Assembly: GCF_004761975.1 (NCBI RefSeq)
Contig: NZ_RQII01000069.1
Location: forward strand, 1-34,678
Source: Planococcus koreensis
GTDB lineage: Bacteria > Bacillota > Bacilli > Bacillales_A > Planococcaceae
Reading direction: 5' to 3'
DNA: 34,678 nt
The translations under genes and the position numbers were made by a program. Shown here in pieces: positions 7,524 to 16,423 of this stretch. Positions within the stretch are counted from its first letter, which is position 1. Each line of letters opens with the position of its first letter. The notes under the pieces are model-generated. The model was not told the DNA's origin. It ran no database searches and saw only the letters and a program-made list of their open reading frames with translations.

Positions 7524-7563
7524 GAATAAAAGCCAGCTGCCGGAGTTTCCCCCGGCACCCGGC
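7524..7563 (-). terminator. Intercistronic hairpin between oppF-like and GGT genes
   Basis: Read on minus, an 8-bp stem TGCCGGGG/CTCCGGCA is closed by a GAAA tetraloop, extended below by GCCGG/TGGC pairing, and followed by TTTTATTC. It begins immediately after the oppF-like stop codon. It looks like a terminator or a processing barrier that could lower expression of the GGT and CHR genes relative to the importer. Confidence 0.7.
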
Positions 7564-8565
7564 TCATAGTTTGCCCGCGAAATGGCACGCCGCAAAATGA
7601 TTTGGTTCATGTTCCACAAACGCCGGCTTATCCACTTTACAAATATCCTGTGCAATTGGACAACGGGTATGGAATGGGCAGCCTGTAGGCGGATTTGCCG
7701 GATTCGGCATATCGCCAACGAGGCGGATGCGTTCGCGTTTCGCGTTGATAGCCGGCCTTGGAATCGCCGACAACAACGCTTTTGTATAAGGGTGGAGCGG
7801 GTTGTTGAAGATTTTGGATACATCGCTCATTTCCACCATATTCCCGAGGTACATAACAAGCACCCGATCGCAGAAATAGCGCACAACTCCTAAATCGTGG
7901 GAAATGAACATATAAGAAAGATCGTATTTTTTCTGGATGGTTTTCAGCAATTTCAAGACTTGCGCCTGTACTGAAACATCCAATGCCGATACCGCTTCGT
8001 CGCAGATGACAAAAGAAGGATTGAGGGCAATTGCCCGGGCAATGCCGATTCGCTGCCGCTGGCCTCCGCTGAATTCATGTGGATAGCGGTCGTAATGTTC
8101 AGGCTTCAGCCCCACTTCGGCTAACAAGCTCAAAACAGAATCTTTCCGTTCTTTCGCCGACATATCGGTATGCATCGTGAACACTTCATCCAATGCATGT
8201 CCGATGCGCTGGCGCGGATTCAGCGAAGCGTAAGGATCCTGGAAAATCATCTGCATTTCTTTGACGAATTTCTTTTTTTCCTTGCGGCTCAAATCCTGGA
8301 TTTCCTGCTGCCCGAAGCTAATTGTACCATCAGTCAGCTCCTCAAGCCCGAGGATTGTGCGCCCCAGCGTCGATTTTCCACAGCCGGATTCCCCCACCAC
8401 TCCGAGGCTTTCTCCTTTGTATAATTTCAGCGTTACCGACTCAACAGCTTTGACATTGCCGACAACCCGTTTAAAGACTCCGCCTTTGATCGGAAAGTAT
8501 TTTTTAACGCCATTCAATTCAACGAGGACTTCAGGATTCGACCGTGACTCTTCCACTGCTTTCAT
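7564..8565 (-). CDS. Oligopeptide/glutathione-type ABC transporter, ATPase (DppF/OppF/GsiA-like)
   Basis: ATPase of 333 aa that powers peptide import from the cytoplasmic face. Walker A GESGCGKS is at 58-65, the signature [14 protein letters not shown] and Walker [13 protein letters not shown] follow, and the C-terminal [14 protein letters not shown] segment is typical of Opp/Dpp ATPases, where it can bind an Fe-S cluster. ATG at 8565 has AAGGAGG upstream and overlaps the end of the DppD-like gene by 35 bases. It is the last of five importer genes. Confidence 0.95.
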   Translation of the reverse strand: MKAVEESRSNPEVLVELNGVKKYFPIKGGVFKRVVGNVKAVESVTLKLYKGESLGVVGESGCGKSTLGRTILGLEELTDGTISFGQQEIQDLSRKEKKKFVKEMQMIFQDPYASLNPRQRIGHALDEVFTMHTDMSAKERKDSVLSLLAEVGLKPEHYDRYPHEFSGGQRQRIGIARAIALNPSFVICDEAVSALDVSVQAQVLKLLKTIQKKYDLSYMFISHDLGVVRYFCDRVLVMYLGNMVEMSDVSKIFNNPLHPYTKALLSAIPRPAINAKRERIRLVGDMPNPANPPTGCPFHTRCPIAQDICKVDKPAFVEHEPNHFAACHFAGKL

Positions 8566-9544
8566 CTTTTTCGGCCTCCTTTTCGTTCAGCCAGCACATC
8601 GCACTATGGCCATTGGATACCTTGAAATTAGGAGGTTCCGTCACTTTGCATTTATCCATAGCGAATTTGCATCGTGGATGGAAACGGCAGCCGCTGATTT
8701 GTTCATTCAATCCAGGCATATTGCCCGGAATCGGCTCCAGTTCAAATTCAGGATCATCGACGTTCGGCACCGAATGCAGCAACCCTAACGTATAGGGATG
8801 GCTCGGATTGGTGAATATCTCTTCCACCGGCCCTTCTTCGATTTTCTTCCCTGCGTACATGACCATGACGCGGTCTGCAACTTCTGCTACGACGCCCATA
8901 TCATGCGTAATCATCAAAACACCCATATTCAATTTCTCTTTCAAATCTTTGATCAAGTCCAGAATTTGTGCCTGGATGGTAACATCCAGCGCCGTAGTAG
9001 GTTCATCCGCAATCAGCAGACTCGGATGGCAGGACAAGGCCATGGCGATCATGACCCGTTGCCGCATCCCCCCGCTCAATTCATGCGGGTATTGGTTCAA
9101 CCGTTTCTCCGGATTGGGTATTCCCACCTGCCGGAGCAATTCAATGCCTTGTTTCGATGCTTCTGCTTTAGACACTTTATGGTGCAGCATCAGCGGCTCC
9201 CTTAATTGATAGCCGATCGTCAAAACCGGATTCAACGCAGTCATCGGCTCTTGGAAAATCATTGAAAGCCGGTTGCCGCGGATTTTTCGCATTTGTTCAT
9301 TTGATAGATTTTGAAGAGGTTCGCCGTTCAGCAGAATCTCCCCGCTTTCAATTGAACCGTTGGATGGCAGCAAGCGCATCACCGATAAAGAAGTGATGCT
9401 TTTCCCGCAGCCGGACTCGCCGACGATGCAAAGCGTTTCCCCTTTATCGACATGGAAAGAAACATCTCTGACCGCTTGCAATGTTCCATCGGCTGTACGA
9501 AATGATGTGACCAAATTCTTCACGTCAAGCAATCTTTCTCCCAT
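8531..9544 (-). CDS. Oligopeptide/glutathione-type ABC transporter, ATPase (DppD/OppD-like)
   Basis: Partner ATPase of 337 aa. Walker A GESGCGKS at 42-49, signature [15 protein letters not shown], Walker [13 protein letters not shown], and the C-terminal cysteine segment [14 protein letters not shown] are all intact. ATG at 9544 lies 7 bases after the substrate-binding protein gene. The two ATPases would form the heterodimer usual for this transporter class. Confidence 0.95.
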   Translation of the reverse strand: MGERLLDVKNLVTSFRTADGTLQAVRDVSFHVDKGETLCIVGESGCGKSITSLSVMRLLPSNGSIESGEILLNGEPLQNLSNEQMRKIRGNRLSMIFQEPMTALNPVLTIGYQLREPLMLHHKVSKAEASKQGIELLRQVGIPNPEKRLNQYPHELSGGMRQRVMIAMALSCHPSLLIADEPTTALDVTIQAQILDLIKDLKEKLNMGVLMITHDMGVVAEVADRVMVMYAGKKIEEGPVEEIFTNPSHPYTLGLLHSVPNVDDPEFELEPIPGNMPGLNEQISGCRFHPRCKFAMDKCKVTEPPNFKVSNGHSAMCWLNEKEAEKDESSGRVTVES

Positions 9545-9551
9545 ATTCTCC

Positions 9552-11111
9552 CTACTCTCTCGTTACGTCTTTTAAGCTCCATTGGCCATTAGGGTCCACT
9601 TTCAGCCCTTTGACCGATTTGTCAGTAGCTGAAGTCACAAGGCCATGGTACATCACGATGGCTACATCGTTTTCAAGCATGTACATATTCGCCTCGTTCA
9701 AATATTGCTCGCGCTCATCTTGGTCGATCGTTGTACGCGACGCTTCTACAAGCTTATCGAATTCAGGATCGCTGTACTGCGCACGGTTTGAGTTTCCAAC
9801 GTTATCGGAATGGAAGTTCGGATAAAACATTTCAGAACCGTCGCTCGTTACATTCGACCAGCTTAAGAATGTCATATCGTATTCACCTGCACGTGCTGTA
9901 TCAAGGAATGTCGCCCATTCCATCATTTCAATTTCAACTTTGAATCCAGCATCAGTCAATTGTGCTTGGACAATTTCAGCCATCAGCACAAAGTTATCGC
10001 GGTTTGCCGCAAGCAATTTGATCGGCTCATCGCCAAAACCGTTTTCTTCAACAAGTTTTTTAGCAGCTTCCGGATCGTATGCTGTTCCTGCATTGTCTGC
10101 ACTTTCGTTATAGCCGAAAACTTTCGGTCCAAGCACGCTATCGCTTCTTACACCTAATCCATTCAGTTTTTCAACAAATGCGTCACGGTCGACTGCTTGT
10201 GCCACCGCTTTGCGGAACGCTGGATCTTGGTTGCGTTCTTTCGAATGATTGAACGTCAAGTAGTAGACCGGAGTCCCTTCCTGTTTAGCAACTTCAACAT
10301 TCTTTAAGCCTTCAATACGGGAAATCTGTTCTGGCGGCAATGCATCAAGGAAGTTCACTTCCCCTGTCTGAAGCATTGAAATAGCTGTGGATGTTTCAGG
10401 AACTACTCTGAATGTCACTTTATCAAGAGCAACTTCTCCATCCCAGTAATCGGCATTTTTTTCAAGGACGATTTGGTCTCCAGTTGCCCAGCTGACAAAT
10501 TTGAATGGGCCAGTACCTACCGGGTTTTGCATCAAATCTTGCTTTTCGTCAGCAGTTGGGCTGATAATCGCTGCATTTGAGTGGGACAATGCTGCAAGCA
10601 ACGGTCCGTATGGGTATTTTGTTTTGATTTCTACAGTTGTTTCATCAACCGCTGTTACTGTATCAATTGGCTCCAGCAAGGACGCACGCGGCGCTCCTGT
10701 TGCCGGATCGCGCAATTTATCGAAAGAATATTTAACGGCTTCCGCATTGAATGGTGTGCCATCCTGGAAAGTGATGCCTTCTTTCAATTTGATCACCCAC
10801 GTCAGGTCATCTGTGTTTTCGTAGGACTCCGCAAGCTTTGGTTCCAATTCCATTGTTTCCGGATTTCTTTCAAAGAGGTTTTCATAAATTTGGGTCATGA
10901 CGTTCGAAGAAACAGAGTCATTTGTCATTGTCGGTGATAATCCTACTGCGTCAGAAGTCGAAGCATAAATAACTTCCTTCGCTCCCTCGCTTGCCGGCTC
11001 TGAACCAGAACCTGAGCCTTCTTCCCCTTCGGGAATTGTGCTTCCTCCTGAACAAGCCCCTAAAATCAATACCCCGATCAATGTTAATAAAAGCAGCCAG
11101 TGTTTTTTCAT
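9552..11111 (-). CDS. Peptide/glutathione-type ABC transporter, substrate-binding lipoprotein
   Basis: Extracellular solute-binding protein of 519 aa (family SBP_bac_5), anchored by a lipid on Cys20 (LILGAC) after a normal signal peptide and a Ser/Gly/Glu-rich linker. [41 protein letters not shown] and [11 protein letters not shown] are family segments. Overall it reads like proteins annotated as glutathione-binding GsiB homologues, but ligand choice in this family cannot be fixed by eye. It sits between the permease and ATPase genes (order B-C-A-D-F), with ATG at 11111 behind GGGGGAA. Confidence 0.92.
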   Translation of the reverse strand: MKKHWLLLLTLIGVLILGACSGGSTIPEGEEGSGSGSEPASEGAKEVIYASTSDAVGLSPTMTNDSVSSNVMTQIYENLFERNPETMELEPKLAESYENTDDLTWVIKLKEGITFQDGTPFNAEAVKYSFDKLRDPATGAPRASLLEPIDTVTAVDETTVEIKTKYPYGPLLAALSHSNAAIISPTADEKQDLMQNPVGTGPFKFVSWATGDQIVLEKNADYWDGEVALDKVTFRVVPETSTAISMLQTGEVNFLDALPPEQISRIEGLKNVEVAKQEGTPVYYLTFNHSKERNQDPAFRKAVAQAVDRDAFVEKLNGLGVRSDSVLGPKVFGYNESADNAGTAYDPEAAKKLVEENGFGDEPIKLLAANRDNFVLMAEIVQAQLTDAGFKVEIEMMEWATFLDTARAGEYDMTFLSWSNVTSDGSEMFYPNFHSDNVGNSNRAQYSDPEFDKLVEASRTTIDQDEREQYLNEANMYMLENDVAIVMYHGLVTSATDKSVKGLKVDPNGQWSLKDVTRE

Positions 11112-11127
11112 TTAAATTCCCCCATTC

Positions 11128-12015
11128 TTATTGTTGTATATCCATATTCGGATCAAGCGCGTCGCGCAAGCCGTCTCCGAGTACATTAAACGCGAAAACT
11201 GTCAGCATGATGGCGATGCCGGGCACAATCGTCAAATGCGGAGATGTCCACATAAAGTCTTGGCCCTGCGAAATCATTGCGCCCCATTCCGGAGTCGGAG
11301 GCTGTGCGCCGAGCCCTAAATAACTGAGTGAGGCTGTGGAAAGGATTGCAGTCGCCATCCGCATTGTTGCAAAAACAATGATTGGTGCAGTGGCGTTCGG
11401 CAAAATGTGGCGGGCCATGATCCGCAGATCCGAAGCGCCCATCGAGCGCATGGCCATGATGTATTCTTTTTCTTTGATCGATAACACCGAGCCGCGGACA
11501 ATGCGTGCACATGTAGGAATCGACCAGATGCTGATGGCAATCGCAACATTGACCAGGCTAGTTCCCAGGATAGCGATGATCAGCATCGCCAAAAGAATTC
11601 CCGGAAACGAAAACAGCAAATCGACAAAGCGCATGATTACTGCGTCAAGCTTGGGGTAAAAGCCGGCGAGCATGCCCAGGAGCACTCCGCCGATAAGCCC
11701 TAACGATACAGCAACCAGTCCGACCACCAGGGAAATCCGGGCTCCGAAGACGATGCGGCTCCAAACATCCCTGCCGTAATTATCCGTGCCAAGCCAATGG
11801 CCATCACTGAACATTGGCAATTCACTGCTGGCGAGATTCTGCTTAATCGGATCGTGCACCGTGATGGCCGGTGCAAAAATGGCCATCAGGATTTGCAGAA
11901 TAACGATAATCAGGCCAGCTACTGCCAACTTGTTTTTAAACAAGCGCCGAATCGTGGTGACGATATATTTCTCGCGCTTTTTTTCTTTTAAAGCAACTGT
12001 TTCCGCCATTGCCAT
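11128..12015 (-). CDS. Peptide/glutathione-type ABC transporter, permease (DppC/OppC-like)
   Basis: Integral membrane protein of 295 aa with an N-terminal cytoplasmic tail, an OppC-N helix (LAVAGLIIVILQILMAIFAP) and about six membrane segments. The coupling motif EYIMAMRSMGASDLRIMARHILPNA (EAA loop) is present. ATG at 12015 follows AAGGAGGGG, 15 bases after the partner permease. Confidence 0.95.
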   Translation of the reverse strand: MAMAETVALKEKKREKYIVTTIRRLFKNKLAVAGLIIVILQILMAIFAPAITVHDPIKQNLASSELPMFSDGHWLGTDNYGRDVWSRIVFGARISLVVGLVAVSLGLIGGVLLGMLAGFYPKLDAVIMRFVDLLFSFPGILLAMLIIAILGTSLVNVAIAISIWSIPTCARIVRGSVLSIKEKEYIMAMRSMGASDLRIMARHILPNATAPIIVFATMRMATAILSTASLSYLGLGAQPPTPEWGAMISQGQDFMWTSPHLTIVPGIAIMLTVFAFNVLGDGLRDALDPNMDIQQ

Positions 12016-12030
12016 TAGGTCCCCTCCTTT

Positions 12031-12972
12031 TTAATCGAATTTGATCCGTGGATCGATATAGGTGTAGATGATATCAACAAGCAGATTGACGACTACGAAC
12101 AAGGTTGCGACGAGAAGCACGGAACCTTGGACCATCGGAAAGTCCCGGGCAGCAATGGCATCGATCATCAAGCGGCCGACTCCATTGATGGCGAATACTT
12201 TTTCTGTAATGATCGTTCCGCCCAGCAGGAAACCGAAATTCAAGCCGATAACGGTGATAATCGGGATCATCGCGTTTTTCAAGGTATGAATCCAAATGAC
12301 ATTTTTTTCTCTGACGCCTTTTGCGCGTGCAGTCCGGACGTAATCCGCCCGGATCACTTCCAGCATCGAAGATCGTGTCATGCGGGCAATCATCGCCGCT
12401 GAACCTGTGCCGAGTGTGATGGCCGGCAGAATCAATTCTTTAATCCCCGCTAATGTATAGAAGGGATTCGTCATCCCGCCTACCGGCAGCCATTGGAGAT
12501 TGACCGAGAAAACCAGGATGAGCAATGCCCCCAGCCAGAAGTTCGGTATCGAGATCCCCGCTAATGCAAATGTCGTTGCCGAGACATCCAGCAAGGAATT
12601 TTGCTTCAATGCCGAGACCAGGCCTGTAATGATGCCGATGACCACCGCGACAATCATACTGGCGATTGCCAGTTTCAAGGTATTTGGAAAGCGGACTGCG
12701 ATTGCATCAGCTACCGGTTGAGAAGTTTGATAGGAATAACCAAAATCCCCTTGCACCGCATTGCTGACGTAGCGTACATATTGTGTAAGAAACGGATCGT
12801 CCAAGCCGAGATTCGCTTCGATTGCCGCTATATCTTCCGCCGTAGCAGTCGGGCCGCCAATGATAGCTGCCGGATTTCCGGGCGCTATATACATGGAAGA
12901 AAAGACGAGAAATGAGATTCCGAACAGCAAGAATGCTAATTGCATGATTCGGCGGATTATTAAAGCAAGCAT
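12031..12972 (-). CDS. Peptide/glutathione-type ABC transporter, permease (DppB/OppB-like)
   Basis: Integral membrane protein of 313 aa and first gene of the importer run. The start MLALIIRRIMQLAFLLFGISFLVF is the usual DppB N-terminus; the EAA loop reads YVRTARAKGVREKNVIWIHTLKNA; six membrane segments are visible. ATG at 12972 follows GGGGGAGG. The roughly 600-bp gene-free stretch upstream should hold the operon promoter. Confidence 0.95.
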   Translation of the reverse strand: MLALIIRRIMQLAFLLFGISFLVFSSMYIAPGNPAAIIGGPTATAEDIAAIEANLGLDDPFLTQYVRYVSNAVQGDFGYSYQTSQPVADAIAVRFPNTLKLAIASMIVAVVIGIITGLVSALKQNSLLDVSATTFALAGISIPNFWLGALLILVFSVNLQWLPVGGMTNPFYTLAGIKELILPAITLGTGSAAMIARMTRSSMLEVIRADYVRTARAKGVREKNVIWIHTLKNAMIPIITVIGLNFGFLLGGTIITEKVFAINGVGRLMIDAIAARDFPMVQGSVLLVATLFVVVNLLVDIIYTYIDPRIKFD

Positions 12973-12990
12973 TGTTCCTCCCCCTCTTTA

Positions 12991-13053
12991 CATTTGTTAA
13001 GTATTTAAATGAAAACGATTAACAAATGATTTTTTTGATTTCTTTGATTATAG
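12991..13053 (-). promoter_or_regulatory. Probable promoter and inverted repeat upstream of the importer-GGT-CHR operon
   Basis: A consensus -10 TATAAT on minus (13053-13048) lacks a good -35 at the right distance, which would fit an activator-dependent promoter. Downstream of it is a perfect 10-bp inverted repeat CATTTGTTAA (12991-13000) / TTAACAAATG (13019-13028) with 18 bp between, in the untranslated leader just before the ribosome site. The surroundings (13010-13170) are strongly AT-rich with A and T tracts, as Lrp-type regulators favour. The element could be an operator or an RNA stem. Confidence 0.5.
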
Positions 13054-13270
13054 AGCAAATGTTTTGAAAAATCTATACGAATTTTCAAAAAAGTAATTAT
13101 TTTTTGTTTTTTTCAATCAAAAAATTAAAATTAAGGTTACAAATCTTTCTTTTAGTTCGAAATCACATTCGTTTTTAATCTTTTTGAAATATTTGGATGT
13201 AACCGCTTTCCAATATTCTGGAATACAAAAAGAAAGCAGCTATAAAAATTGAATTTATGTTTCTAATCTT

Positions 13271-13288
13271 CGATATTCCGCAAAACAG
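13271..13288. repeat. Partial copy of the GCAAAACAG-bounded repeat
   Basis: The 18 bases CGATATTCCGCAAAACAG are identical to the left edge of the repeats at 4364 and 24404, but the rest of the element is absent. It looks like a remnant or solo end. Confidence 0.55.
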
Positions 13289-13370
13289 TCTTCCTTGCCG
13301 CAGCCGTACGCCATGATATGCGGTTGGGATCCCACACATAAAATCTTCTTCCTGACCTGATGTTGAGCTT

Positions 13371-13440
13371 ACTTGCGGCATTCTTTTTTCACTTGCGGAA
13401 AGCTATAGGTTACTTGCAGCTAGCGCATACTTACTTGCAG
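13371..13440. repeat. Four helically phased ACTTGCRG direct repeats
   Basis: ACTTGCGG, ACTTGCGG, ACTTGCAG and ACTTGCAG begin at 13371, 13391, 13412 and 13433, so the steps are 20, 21 and 21 bp, two helical turns each. The last two share TTACTTGCAGC. The bases between are unlike one another. The set lies in the gene-free stretch between the Lrp gene and the importer operon. It may be a protein-binding array or a dispersed tandem repeat. No open frame here looks real. Confidence 0.6.
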
Positions 13441-13539
13441 CAACATAACCGTTTCTTAAATTTCCTCCTAGTCTGCAAAGATGGAAGCGCTCTGCTTCGC
13501 AATCGCTTATAAAACTTCAGTCCATCTGATTTTCCGCAC

Positions 13540-13576
13540 AAAAAAAAAGCCTGCAGCAATTGAATATGCTGCAAGC
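13540..13576 (-). terminator. Intrinsic terminator of the Lrp/AsnC gene
   Basis: Read on minus, stem GCTTGCAGCA/TGCTGCAGGC with an 8-nt loop is followed by nine T. It separates the regulator from the importer operon. Confidence 0.9.
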
Positions 13577-13578
13577 TC

Positions 13579-14028
13579 TTAGAGTTTCAAACCATTTCTG
13601 CTCTTGAAACGCCGTAAAAGAATATGGCTTTCTACACGCGTGATGCCTTCAAGCGCATATAACTCCTCGTTGATAAACTTTTCCAAGTCCATAAAATCAT
13701 CCACCAAAACGTGCATGTGCAGCGTTGATGGCCCCGTCATCTGATAACAGCTGGCAACGCTTGGGTTGTCCGCCAATGCTTGCGCCACTTCAACCAAGGA
13801 AGATGGTTCACAGTCCACTTCAAAAAATCCGGATACTTTTTTGCCGACCTTTTCGCTATTGATGACCACAGTGAATTTTTCGATGACACCCGCCTCTGTC
13901 AATTGGTGGACGCGTTCCCGGACTGCCACACGCGACAAGTTCAATTCCTTGCCAATGTCGACATAGGAGGAACGGCCATTGACGGTCAATAACTCCAAAA
14001 TTTTTCGATCGATTTCATCCAATTTCAT
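13579..14028 (-). CDS. Lrp/AsnC family regulator (YwrC/ChrS-like)
   Basis: Transcription regulator of 149 aa. The N-terminal winged helix covers about residues 1-55 (LDEIDRKILELLTVNGRSSYVDIGKELNLSRVAVRERVHQL), and the C-terminal ligand-binding RAM domain includes SCYQMTGPSTLHMHVLVDD. ATG at 14028 follows AGAGGTG. In B. subtilis the Lrp-type gene ywrC (chrS) lies with the CHR pair ywrAB and the GGT-like ywrD; here the same four families are again close together, with the importer inserted between. Control of the downstream operon is therefore likely, but it is an inference. Confidence 0.9.
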   Translation of the reverse strand: MKLDEIDRKILELLTVNGRSSYVDIGKELNLSRVAVRERVHQLTEAGVIEKFTVVINSEKVGKKVSGFFEVDCEPSSLVEVAQALADNPSVASCYQMTGPSTLHMHVLVDDFMDLEKFINEELYALEGITRVESHILLRRFKSRNGLKL

Positions 14029-14060
14029 AAGCGCACCTCTAAACTATATTTTTGTATATG

Positions 14061-14088
14061 ATTATACGACTTTTACTTCCGTTTTGAA
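14061..14088 (-). promoter_or_regulatory. Promoter of the Lrp/AsnC gene
   Basis: On minus, -35-like TTCAAA (14088-14083), a 16-bp spacer and consensus -10 TATAAT (14066-14061), about 33 bases before the start codon. Confidence 0.55.
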
Positions 14089-14107
14089 AGATAAATTATA
14101 AATATTT

Positions 14108-14581
14108 TTACTTTTCGAAATCATTTATAGGCAATGTTTTGATTTTATGATAAATTACACAAGAAATTCCCGGTTCCGGTTCGAAGCTTCCTTGCTCTTT
14201 AAAGCCGAAAGTTTCATACAGTTTTCTGGCGGGCTCATTCAATGTGGCTGTGCTGACAATAAAGCCGCTGTCCGGAAAATTCCCCAGTAAATGCTCCAAC
14301 AATTGGCGGGCTATTCCTTGCCGAAAATGCGACGGTGCAACGGCGAGCCGGTGGATGTCGATTAAAGGTCCCTTCGCTTTGTAAGAGATGAAGCCGGCCA
14401 ACACTCCGTTGAAATACCCAATGAAGGTTTCCCCTGAATTCTGTATTTCCAGTATCGACTCATTTAAGTGCGGAATGCCGTCGAAACCGATCAGCTCGGC
14501 TTCAACTTGGTATGCGCGTTTTTGCAGGCGCTGAATTTCTTTTGCCGTCTTTTCCTGGTGATGGTTCAATCGCTCGATCAT
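14108..14581 (-). CDS. GNAT family N-acetyltransferase
   Basis: Acetyl-CoA-dependent acetyltransferase of 157 aa with unknown acceptor. The acetyl-CoA loop is RQGIARQLLEHLL after the beta-4 strand IDIHRLAVAPSHF, and the C-terminal NEPARKLYETFGFKEQG is typical of the family. The frame extends to 14638, but ATG at 14581 has GAGAGGTG at good distance and the extra residues are not family-like. It is cut off from the patatin gene upstream by a terminator. No terminator is clear between it and the Lrp gene. Confidence 0.88.
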   Translation of the reverse strand: MIERLNHHQEKTAKEIQRLQKRAYQVEAELIGFDGIPHLNESILEIQNSGETFIGYFNGVLAGFISYKAKGPLIDIHRLAVAPSHFRQGIARQLLEHLLGNFPDSGFIVSTATLNEPARKLYETFGFKEQGSFEPEPGISCVIYHKIKTLPINDFEK

Positions 14582-14640
14582 AAATGCACCTCTCTCCGAT
14601 TTTACCATATTTCCGATTGCGGGCGGGCGCACCGCCATAC

Positions 14641-14667
14641 AAAAAAACCGCTGGCTTCCAGCGGTTT
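14641..14667 (-). terminator. Intrinsic terminator of the patatin gene
   Basis: Stem AACCGCTGG/CCAGCGGTT with a 3-nt loop; read on minus it is followed by a run of seven T. It overlaps the last base of the stop codon. Confidence 0.85.
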
Positions 14668-15515
14668 TAGTGGCTGATAAATTTATAGATTACGTCCATC
14701 ATTTCTTCAGTATCTTTATAGCCCAAGTCATAGAGTTCTGTCAGCTTTCCGACATCCCGCTCCATTCCGGTCATTTTGAAATATTTAGATGGCCGGATGA
14801 CCAGCACCGTCCCTTCTGCTTCCATTTTTTCGATAAGTTCCATTGTTGCATTATAGCGGATAGCCCAATCCTCCAGGTTCTTGATGATTCCTGGGAACTG
14901 GCGGTAAAAGGTTGGCACGATGCGGGCAAAAGAATTCTTTTTTTTGCGGTACCCTTTCTCTTTGGTGAGAATAATGACCGGCCTTGTCACTTCATCCTCC
15001 AGCGCTTTTCGGATTGGCAGGGGATCAGCAAGCCCCCCATCCATCAACATGCGCCCATTGTATTCGACGGGCCGTGCCATCAAAGGAATTGAGCTTGAGG
15101 CCCGGACAATCGATAGGATGTCATCCGCATGCTCGTTCTTTTTATAGTAGATGGCTTCACCCGTCATGCAATCAGTCGTCCCTACTACGAATTCTTCGGT
15201 GGCTTTATTGAAATTCTTGTAATCGAATGGCACGAGACGATTTGGAATTTCGTCAAAAATCAAGTTCATGCCGAACAATTCCCTTTTCAGCAGGAGGTTC
15301 TTTACTGATATATAATCCGGATGATGGACGTATCCAATTGTCACTTCACGATTGCGCCCGGATTGCCGCGACACATAAGAAGATGCATTGCAGGCACCTG
15401 CCGAAACCCCGATAATGTAATCCACAAACAATTTTTCCTCCAAAAATTTTTCAAGAACTCCCCCCGTATAAACGCCCCTCATGCCTCCCCCTTCTAAAAT
15501 CAGGCCACTCTTCAT
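14667..15515 (-). CDS. Patatin-like phospholipase
   Basis: Cytoplasmic or membrane-associated acyl hydrolase of 282 aa with a Ser-Asp dyad. The oxyanion loop is GGGMRG (9-14), the nucleophile is Ser38 in GVSAG, and Asp159 is in MDGGLADP. RASSSIPLMARPVEYNG before the Asp is usual for bacterial patatins. ATG at 15515 follows GGAGGG, and only 15 bases separate it from the SRAP gene, so the two may share a transcript. The lipid substrate is unknown. Confidence 0.93.
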   Translation of the reverse strand: MKSGLILEGGGMRGVYTGGVLEKFLEEKLFVDYIIGVSAGACNASSYVSRQSGRNREVTIGYVHHPDYISVKNLLLKRELFGMNLIFDEIPNRLVPFDYKNFNKATEEFVVGTTDCMTGEAIYYKKNEHADDILSIVRASSSIPLMARPVEYNGRMLMDGGLADPLPIRKALEDEVTRPVIILTKEKGYRKKKNSFARIVPTFYRQFPGIIKNLEDWAIRYNATMELIEKMEAEGTVLVIRPSKYFKMTGMERDVGKLTELYDLGYKDTEEMMDVIYKFISH

Positions 15516-15530
15516 TTGGAATCCCTCCGA

Positions 15531-16205
15531 TCATCCTACTTTTCGAATCAACTCCGGTCCATTGTGTTTTGGCGAATTAACGGCATCTGAGACTTCAAAA
15601 GTTTCCATTTCCTCCGAGTCGAACGGCTTCAATAACTCTTCGAGAACCTGTGGATCTTGTTCGGGATCGAGCCAGAGCTTCTCTCCTTCTTCCGACAGCA
15701 TGACGGGCATTCTGTCATGGATTGTCCCCATTACACGATTGGCCTGTGTCGTCAGGATGGTGCAAGTGTTCACAGTTTCCCCTTCCGGTGATTGCCATGT
15801 TTCCCAAAGCCCCGCAAAAGCGAATGGCTTTCCGGACTTCAGCTTGGCGAGCATCGGAATCTTTCCTTCGTCCGTACGCTGCCATTCATAGAACGCATCC
15901 GCAATGATCAAGCAGCGTTTTTTCTTGAATGCATGGCGGAAACTTGGCTTTTCGGCAGCCGTCTCTGCTCGGGCATTGATCATCTTATAGCCGATTTTCT
16001 GGTCTTTCGCCCACGGCGGTACTAGCCCCCATTTCAAATAGCCAAGACGGTTCTTTGTTCCGTCGTTCACTATTGCCAGCACTTTTTGGGAAGGAGCAAT
16101 GTTGTAGCTGGGTGAATACTCCCCTTCGCCAACTGCACTTTCTTCAATGTGAAACCTTTCTAAAATCATGGCATAATCCGTATACAACGCGTATCTGCCG
16201 CACAT
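15531..16205 (-). CDS. SRAP domain protein (YedK/HMCES type)
   Basis: Binds abasic sites in single-stranded DNA and forms a stable covalent link through its N-terminal cysteine. The protein is 224 aa. Cys2 (MCGRY) becomes the N-terminus after Met removal; Asn77 (NARAET), Glu107 (FYEW) and His163 (TIHDRMPVML) are the other active-site residues. The frame reaches back to 16235, but ATG at 16205 is the only start that exposes the cysteine, and it has GGAGGG at 6 nt. No SOS box was seen upstream. Confidence 0.95.
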   Translation of the reverse strand: MCGRYALYTDYAMILERFHIEESAVGEGEYSPSYNIAPSQKVLAIVNDGTKNRLGYLKWGLVPPWAKDQKIGYKMINARAETAAEKPSFRHAFKKKRCLIIADAFYEWQRTDEGKIPMLAKLKSGKPFAFAGLWETWQSPEGETVNTCTILTTQANRVMGTIHDRMPVMLSEEGEKLWLDPEQDPQVLEELLKPFDSEEMETFEVSDAVNSPKHNGPELIRKVG

Positions 16206-16385
16206 ACAAACCCTCCATTCCATCCTTGTTTCCATACCTTTAATATAACAGAATTTTCCGTCTTTTAATTGTTATCAGCTCATTTTTCCAATATTATCAC
16301 CTATTCTTTATTCGCATCCCCCCAATTGCGTGCACCTGGTAAATCGCATTAGCCCGTTTCATCCCCATTCGCTGCAAAAGAGTGG

Positions 16386-16391
16386 TATAAT
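16386..16391 (+). promoter_or_regulatory. Putative -10 element for the 143-aa gene
   Basis: TATAAT lies 33 bases before the start codon. A convincing -35 is not visible at 16-18 bp. The remainder of 16206-16385 is the divergent intergenic region and shows nothing else I can support. Confidence 0.4.
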
Positions 16392-16423
16392 AAGACATAA
16401 AGAGCTTTACAAGGAGGAATTAC

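Noticed and set aside
13175-13381. 68-aa minus-strand frame upstream of the importer operon
   Set aside because: AT-rich and includes the partial repeat; no ribosome site and no protein-like conservation pattern.
13371-13440. CRISPR array
   Set aside because: Repeats are only 8-11 bp with 20-21 bp period, spacers would be about 12 bp, and no cas gene is present.
16206-16423. LexA control of the SRAP gene
   Set aside because: No GAACNNNNGTTC-type site in the intergenic region.
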